From Anaspis maculata (lineage: Eukaryota > Arthropoda > Insecta > Coleoptera > Scraptiidae), in NCBI GenBank assembly GCA_949128115.1, contig OX421966.1, forward strand, positions 29,653,042 through 29,717,041: DNA of 64,000 nt, read 5' to 3'. The notes under the pieces were generated by a model. That model saw nothing but the letters and a program-made list of their open reading frames with translations, was not told the origin of the DNA and did not search any database. Numbering within the stretch: position 1 is the first letter of the stretch; each line of letters opens with the position of its first letter. Shown here piece after piece: positions 23,601-32,600 of this stretch. Made by a program: the position numbers and the translations under genes.

Positions 23601-26600
23601 AAAGATCACGTGTACCAAATCTGTTGCTTGTATCATAAAATGCAGTTTTATTTTGCTTACCGCTAGTACTAAAGTGGCATCCGAACGCACAACTAATTTA
23701 ATAGTACTTTTCATGACAATTTTGTGTTTTAGTGGGCATGCGCAAGATTTGACAGTTCGGGTCGGCTAGCACCAGAGGTATAGAGTGGGGAGAATGATTA
23801 CAGAGCTGTGCGAGTTTGGCAAGCACGCGAAGGTCGAATTTTTGCCGACCGGCAAGGAACGTGAGCATGCGCTCTAGACCTGATGATAACTACTATTGTT
23901 TTACAAATCACATTATATTAAATATTTGACACATCATTCTATCACCCGATACTTGACGTTTTTTAATTAACGTGGAATAAAAAGCATCCGGGAATAATAC
24001 AGGGTATTGAAGAGTTCCACATAGAAAATCCAGTTTTCTTCAAAAGATCATGCACAAAAATTTCTATGGGATTTTGGACTCTGTACTGGATATCAATGTC
24101 AATGGAGAGTCGATGAAACAACAGAGTTGCATCTGATACGTAGGCCTTACTTTTGGGCCCATTGTACCACCTCCCCAGACCAGCCGGACTCACCGAGTCG
24201 CCATGTAATGCTTGGATGCTAGATGTTCGATTCATCTAAGCACTAGGGTTGCCAAGCGCACGGTTTATCGGGACATCGCCTGACCCCCAACGCAGGTGTA
24301 GGTATATAATTACCCGATGCCTGCACTGGTTCGTTCTTGACTGGTCCGTCCCTGCCGTCGCTGATCCTCTACACATTACTGATGTACCCTTACTACACCA
24401 AACACCAACCGTACTGATGGTTGCAGGCGTAATATTCAGACAAGCTTGCCCAAGGCCATCCAAGGAAAATCATCAGCGCTTGTTCAAAACTTGGGTGGGG
24501 GCCAACCCATCCAAATCCTGACTTCATTTCGCGTTGCTGCAGCCTGCAGTCAAGTATTAGCTCGGCTGGGGTGGTGTAGCCCACGCCATGTAGTCCCGTA
24601 AAATTTCGATGGGAACAAATAAGAATATTTTCTGCTGTGCATCAATTCAGGAACCTGTGGAACCCCTTCTAGTTTTTTCAAAGAGCACACTTTGTCAGAC
24701 TGTATCACTAACCACCCTGTAGGTACTAACTCGAATGACGCCCAGTCTTTTCATCTTGGGTTAACCCTGCCCATGCGCATTTTTCACGGATCCTTTCTGA
24801 TTGATAAGATTACAAATTTCAATGTGACAGGCATTAAAGTGAGACCAATCAGGAAGGATCAATTCGCAATCCCCTGCCGTCGGGACCCTTCGCATCGAAA
24901 CATTAATTTACCTGCTGTCCATCGTCGCCGATGTGATTGATGCTGTTGGAGCTCTTGTTGGCCAGGTGAGGCGACATGTCCAGATTGAACACGGGAAAGT
25001 CCACCATCGTGGTCAGCTTGGCGCTGTTGCAGCCGCGCAGATTTTGCCTGGAATATACGGAACTGCTTGTATTTATTGAAAAATCGTTCTGCCAACGCAA
25101 TCACACTCTCGATGGACTTACTGTCTGAAACGCTTGAAGTGGACGACCAATATGTCGGGCAGCGACCACATGTCCAGCGTTTTCACCACCGGCTGGTACT
25201 GCTGACAGTGCGGACACCGCCAGGCGTCGGTCAGCGTTTCCGCCTCGGTGTAGTCGCGCAGGCACTCTTCCAGGGTCAGTGGGGCGCCGCCTTGCAACGC
25301 CTGCGCCCTCAGCTGTTTCACCGAAGAGTGCTCCTCGACGATGTCCGAAACGTCGGCTATCAGGGCCGTGCGCTGCGCCTCGCCGAATTCCATCACCAGT
25401 TTGACGTGCGGCGGACCGCCTTCTTCGCTGCACAGGGCCAGCGCCTGATCGATGGCTTCCATGAAGAGCGGGTGCTCGAGGTCGGGCTCCAGGTAACAAG
25501 GGGGTTCGTTGTCGTTGCACGCCGGATCCGAGATGCGAATCTTAAATATCTATTTGAGAAAAAAAAGAACGGTCAACAGGTTTTTATGAGCGTTTCAATT
25601 GAAAATTGTAGCGCTATTGGCGGCCACATTTTGAACTAACGGACTTCGAGGTACGACTGGCAGATAGACTGGGCCAAAAATGCAGTGCACCACATAAAAT
25701 TTTTTCCTCAGTTAAAACAAGGCCTTGCATGGTAATTTCATGCTCTAGTCGGTCTAACAAGCCAGAGTGACATAAGAATACCGGCTGTTTCGAATGTTCG
25801 TATCAAATATTTAATATTTCAATAAGCAGGCGTCAATATCTAAATTCGAGACCTCCTTCTTTGGAACAAAAAAACAGGATATTCGTGACACATGATCCTC
25901 TTTGGAACTCGGCACATTTCGTTCAACAATGTATCAGCTGCCGTTGTTATTCGATGAATTCCGATGCTCATTTGTTTACTGCTTCTCTTTCATTTTAGCT
26001 GCAAAGTCGCTACAAGCACAGATCTACAAGTACCGCCTGGGTGGCGGTATCGCCTAACTTGAAAAGCTTACAAGTTCGATAATACTGTACATCCAGCATC
26101 CAGCTCAACTACGATTCGAGTGACATGTGCAAATTCTCTAGGTTAGCATTGTAGACCTGCCGTCTTCTTACTTGGTGTGAAACTGGCTGGTTCAGAAGTT
26201 ATGTCGCCTGTCAAACTTACATCGAAATGTTGAATCTTGAAAACTGACTGTGTTATGCGTAGAAATGCGATTCGGGGACCGCAGAGACGTGTTCCTGTCG
26301 TTTAGGCCGCAAAGTCCAGGAAATTTTCTATACTTAGTTTAGTTCAGATTTGATGATTCAGAAACTTAATCTCTCATGTCACTTCGAATCACAGTTCAGC
26401 TGGACGTACCACAGTTCCTCAACATTTTCATCACATCTTTTGCTGCACGTAGGAACACTCTTGTGGTAATAATAATTTGTGCAAAGATGAGAACTTACAC
26501 CACGGGGCTGCGACGACGTCAAAACATCATCGTGCAGGATCGGAGCCATCTCTTTCAGGATCAGCTTCTGCAGGTCGTCGTAGGAAGTATCACGTGACAC

Positions 26601-29600
26601 CTGCATGGTGTACGGACTCCCTGCAAACACAAGCAATAATTCATTTAATATATTCATCAATTCATCCAACTCGTTGTTATTCGGTAATTCGATTTTATTT
26701 CGGTAATTCATTCAATGCGAATTGCTAATACCTAATTACCTAAATGACATAACTGAACGGGCTGTGGAATTAATTCAATTGGCCATTATTCGACGTCCGA
26801 TGTCAATTGCCTCTCTACTGCCGTTGTCCTTACAAGGGGTGCCACACAAGTACCATGTTGAAATCGAAGGGAAATTTAGTTTTAGTTCTTTTGCAATTTC
26901 CACTTTTTTTTTGACTTCATGCTAAATAAAATGCAGAGAACATAAAATATATGCTACAATAACTTGGAAGAAGTAAAATATCTACCGGGTACCTTGAGAA
27001 AAACTGAGTTTTATCTGAATTCTCCGGAAAAACTGAAAAGCTGTGAAATTGTATGGAGGATTGCCTGCTTAGTGAGCTCATACCCGAGCATTTCTTTAGT
27101 GCTCAACCCGCCATATTTGCAAATTTTAGCACGTCAACTGGCAAAATGTCACAGCAGCTTTTGATAGCTCACTTTGATGATTTTGACTTACGATACACCC
27201 TGTGCATGTACGGTTAAAATTCCTCGACTAATGATTGTGACAAATTTCTTTCAATAATAATAATAATGATAAGTTGGAAAGATGATTGAGTAATTAACAA
27301 AGATCTTGATGATAACAACAGCGGCAATTTAGAATGAGGCCGAATTAAAAATTAGTTTGAGACTAATGATTGCTGAAACACGAACAGTTTGTTATGTATG
27401 TAATGTACATATATGCATTCGTGAAAATGTACCCATTCAACGGAAAACTACTATATTTGTAGAAAGTGTCGTAACGGGGGACATGCAATTTTACGATGTT
27501 ATTATTTTCGAAGAAAACGCTCACACGGTAAACAATTTTTTCATTGTTGCATTGCATGATTTTTACAATGCTATACCAACTAAACTGCAAAGTACCTACC
27601 TCACAATGAGTACCTAAAGTTACAAAACTTCGAAACTGTAATAAACATAGTGACTAGTGACTGATTTTATTTTCAAATCGGTTAAGAAGTACTTTTGAGT
27701 CAGATTTGAGAAAAACCTTACGAACGAATGTTCTTGAATTAGGAACATCATGTTTGCGAAATTAACTTTATAATCCGCATTGCAACAGGGTACTTACCTA
27801 CATTTATTCAAGTAGTAATTTATGGTCTCTTTGAAATTTTTTATCATTTGAAATGGATTTAGATAGATGCTCGTTACCTCAACGCAAGCTATGTGCGAAA
27901 TGCATGATAAAGCAGCTTTAGAAAACACGTGATGTCAAATACACACACGTAAAAGCGTCAAGTGAAAATCAAAGATTTAATAACTCTACCCACTCGCCAC
28001 CAGTTTCGATGTTTATCACTTCAATTTTAATTGCCTTTTGCGAATGTGTTGCTGTAAAAAATGTATCGGACCAAATAATCGTGCGATATTTTTATTATTA
28101 TTATTGTTGAGCAATAATTTGATAGCAATTGCAATCAGTGCTGTAAAAGAATTCATATTTTGGTTTGGCAATAAAAACACCAGACCTGGAATGCACTTCG
28201 TTGGAGTTTCCAAGTTTAAATTGCTACGGCTGTAAAACAAGAACTGCAATAACTGATACACATGTAATTCGGTCGATAGCAAACGAGAGTATGAATCCTG
28301 AAATTCTCAACTTTCTAGAGAAAATTACGAAAAAGTTTTCAGCATTTGCGGCATTCGAAAGGATATGTACTGTCAAAGGAGGAAAGGAGCCATAGAAAAT
28401 ATCGTCAAAATATCAGATTCTAGTTCTTTATCGTCAAATTATTCGTTCAAATCAAGTAAAAGAACGACAAAAGTCAATAGCAGTTTTTGCAATAAATCGC
28501 CTTCGCCGACCGTACCTAGTACATACTCATACTACAGTGCTACCAAGTTTACATAAGCCGTGGAAAATATGTCAACTAACGCGATTTCTGGCCGATTTGA
28601 CGAAATATCACCTAATCTGTCAGAGCGAAGGCGGTGCCTTAGGGCTTTTGTAACTTCCAACAACAGCGCCCTCTGCCTAACACCGCTGATGAGTTATCAC
28701 ACTAATGCATCGCACATTCTCGAATCCAATGACTTCCATGCTGTAGATTTCGATGTTGTTCTTTCCTTGAATGAAAGCCATATCGGTAGAGATGAGCCAG
28801 ATTCACTTATTATTATGCAATTATTCAATATCATGATGACATAAAACTAAGCTCGCAACCCCTGTGCGGAGCGAATAGCAACGTGATACACTTCCAGCTA
28901 CGTTTTAAAGTAATGCTGTGCTTTCCTAGTCAAAACCTACCGAATCGTTGTATGTCGCCGTCTTCGTTCACCACCACATTGATCCAGCACAACAGGATGT
29001 AGGCGCTGGTGCTGTCCTCCTCGACGTCTTTCAGCTGGGCCACTTCGATGCAATAGACCTGATCGATTTCGCTTATGATGTTCACGGATTGGGTGTCGGT
29101 AAACGTCCGCAGAAAACCGGAATCGCCAATTTCCGTGATCAGCATGTTGGCACGTTCGATCGAGGTGTCCGATTCGAGAATGTCCCTCAGTTCCGAAACG
29201 GTGGCGTCCGACAGCATGCTCAGGCCTATCTGCACTTGTCTGGGCTGCTGGGACGTGTACAGAACCTGGGGAAAACAATCATCAGTCATCATACATTGAT
29301 AAAATCTAGAATCATGAAGGCGAGGGTTCTGGGGGCCAATTTTTGAGAATATACGTAAAGTTACGTATGCGCAAATTTGCGTACGAAGATTTACGTATAC
29401 GTTTCCGTTTGCCAATTTTTGAGCAGTGTTCGCAAAACGAAAAACGTTCGAATTGGGTCTTCGTAAATAAACGCATGGTAGACGCGACAACGTTGCAAAT
29501 ATCGGTGCATTTTATCTACTAAAGCCACGCCAAGCCTACCAAAGCTTTCAAACGTCAGTTTCTGATGTTCGTGTTTTCATTCAGATTAATAAATTTTCAT

Positions 29601-32600
29601 AACCTCCATATTTAACAACAAAGAATACGTCTGGAGACTTCCCCTTGAACATAATTTAGGAAATGAAAAACAATTACAACATAATTTTTTCCGTAGGCTT
29701 TGAATCTGTCGACGAAAAATGTCTGTGAATATCACTTACAGGGTGCAACATAGAAAATTTTTCTTACATTCGACGCCTTTTCTGATATGGTAATCGATTC
29801 CGATTTTTATCCTGATTATAAATATGCATCACACTTGATAGGGTCATCAACAAAACACAAATGCATGTGAAAAAAGTGATGAAGTTTTAAAATGATCGAA
29901 AAGTTATTTTTTGTTTTAAAGTAACTCAGTAAATTTTCTATCATTTTAGTAGGTACTTAAATTGATTTCACTATAGTTTGAAACTTTTACTGAACCTAAC
30001 TTGACTTTACAAAATCAAACTTTTGTAAAAGAAATACAGGGTGTCCGTTTTTCGAGGCTAAGCATGGGTATCTCGCTTATCTTGAGAGATACAGAGTCGG
30101 TTGAATTAGGAAAAAGTTGCGCATTTTCATGACGATCAATGCTCCAAAAAGAAATTTGACGTATCGATTTTAGTTTTTGAGATATCGTAAAAAACAGGAA
30201 TTTGAATTTTTGTTTTCATTTTTTATTCAAAAAACGGTTGAAGGTGGCTTTTTCTAATCTAGACATTGTCGGGGCACTTTTTCAAGGGGAATTCAAAGCT
30301 GCCAAAATCTTTATCCTAGCTTTCAAAGCAACCGAGATACGACATTCAACTTTTTTCTCTAATGGGCGCCATATTGGATTTTGATATTTTTGAATACGGT
30401 ATTCTTTTCTGGTTACAACGATGTGCAACATGTCACTGTTGAATAAGTGTTCAACATTTACTTTTTTCATTGTCGGTGCTGATTTTGTTTTCAAAGCACT
30501 CTTAATCAAAAAATTTTTTTGCTCAAAAGCATGAATTCAACAGTGGCATGTGACACATCGTTGTAACCAGAGAAAAATATTGTATTTAAAAATGTTTACT
30601 ATGAGAGAAAAAAAGTTGAATGTCATATCTCGGTTGTTTTGAAAGCTAGAATAAAGATTTTGGCAACATTGAATTCCCCCTGGAAAAGTGCTTTCACAAT
30701 GTCTTAGTTAGAAAAGGCTATCTTCAACCGTTTTTCAAATAAAAAACTAAAACAAAAATTACAAATTTCAGTTTTTTCTCGATATCTCGAAAACTAAAAC
30801 TGACAAGTCAAATATCTTTTTAGATCATTGATTGTCATGAAAGTTCGCAACTTTTTTGTAATTCAACCGACTCTGTATCTCTAAAGATAAGCGAGATACC
30901 CATGCTTAGCCTCGAAAAACGGACACCCTGTATTGCTTGGTAGTTTTCCTAACTAACCTATCGAGTGGGATATACGATATACGTATATTTATAATCAGGA
31001 TGGAAAGCTGAATTAATTCCTATAATTACATACACGTGTCTAATTCGAGAAAAATTCTCAATGACTCGCGATAGACGACAGAAAATTTTAGTGCCTTCGA
31101 AACCTGCGAAAAAAAAGTGGTCTTAAATTTTTGAAACTATGTTTGAGCGGAAGCCTCCAATTTATACGTGAACACCCTGTACCATCATAAAAATTGGAAA
31201 AGTAGCCAATAAAACCAGTCAACGCTAAATTTAGGCTAATTTTGTCGAAATGTTCCTGAGTTACAAATTTTTGAAATCCAAAAAAAATTAACTATAAATG
31301 GCTGTATCTTTGACAATAGGCCGAACTCTACAAAGCGGTTTATGAGTTTTCGTAATATTTTGACAAGATCTATCTACTCACAGTTGAATTTGTTGTTCAG
31401 TTGAAGACAACTGAACATTATTACCTATTTCCAAAAACCTGGATCTCGTTAGTGGGGAGCAAATGCAAAGCTTCACTGCAGACTGCAGACGATGAACAGA
31501 AAAAAATTAAACATCATCGTGACAAGTTTTAAACAGTGTCCCTGAAGCTGATGATTGAAAAGAATGACAGAAGAGTGAGTAATTCTTTATTTGAGACGCA
31601 TTCGTGAAGTTATTCCGTGCTGTATTTCATTAGCCACCTGACTCGGCACCATGATCGCCACATACCTTCAGCAATGCTGTTTGTTTTATTGATAACAATG
31701 AAAACATTACTACCTAACCTGATTTCATCATGAAAGCGTATACGCAAAGTGACTTGCGCCAGTCCAGGTCCGCTCGCAGCAAAACGTATGAAAACGTGCG
31801 CATCGATGCGCATACGTAAAGAAACGATGGCTCAAAAATTGGAATTTACAGAAATCGCAAACTTGCGAACGTTTTTTAAAGTTGCGAAGAGAAGAAAATT
31901 GGCCCCCTGTTAGTAATAAGTGAGTGAGGTCTGGTCAGTTGAAGTTGATCAAAAACCGTATATAGGGTGTTAGGTACTGGTTATTACAAACTTTGAGGGA
32001 TAATTTCCCATCAAAAATAAGGCCAAAAGAAAATAAAACTCATGATCCTAAAATGCTTCCTTAAAAAGATATAGGGTGTTGAAGCTCAAAAATTCCCAGA
32101 GGGGTAAATAATAGAGAGTGTCCTCATTTTTCTACACTATTTGCACCTACCCTAATTATTTTTCGAAATTTTTTAATGATTTCCGATTTTACATTCTATT
32201 TAGAAGAAAAAGTTCCCCTTGCAAATTTTTGAAAAGAGGCTTTATTTTTGAGATATTCGGGTTTTAAACCTTGAAAAACATCTCAAAATCACCACTTTCC
32301 AGAGCCCAATTTTTTTTTCGCTGAAATCTCTTCGTTTCTTAGCAAAAGATGGCAGTAAATTAACTTGACACACCTAGGAAACTTATTTCAGTTGTGGAGT
32401 CATGAGTCTTCTTGGATTTTAATTTTTAGGCCTTTGAAAGTGGCGATTTCGAGACGTTTTCCAAAGTTCCAAACACAAATATCTCGGAAATGAAGTCTCT
32501 AATCAAACTTTTGTAAGAGTAACTTTTTGTTCTAAATTGAATGTGGAATCCGAAAACATGCTTTCACAACTTCAAAAAATAAACAGGAGAAGTGGAAATA

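Larger units (their letters stand above)
19050..23671. mobile_element. 4.6-kb palindromic (foldback-type) element
   Basis: GTGGTAAGC near 19058 and its inverse near 23663 are the ends, and both are flanked by TAGTACTA. Arms of about 580 bp pair, sharing CATTTTATGATACAAGCAAC, GCGATTTGACCCGTAGTTCT and AATGGCCGCCAATAAATGAC (each with its inverse on the other side). The interior holds a 177-bp MITE, a related smaller palindrome (21049-22530) and a run of AACACTA-type repeats near 22740-23030. No transposase was found. The element lies in a USP31 intron. Confidence 0.65.

Noticed and set aside
25067..25639. 190-codon plus-strand frame
   Set aside because: It is antisense to the USP31 exon with the CPHC zinc ligands.
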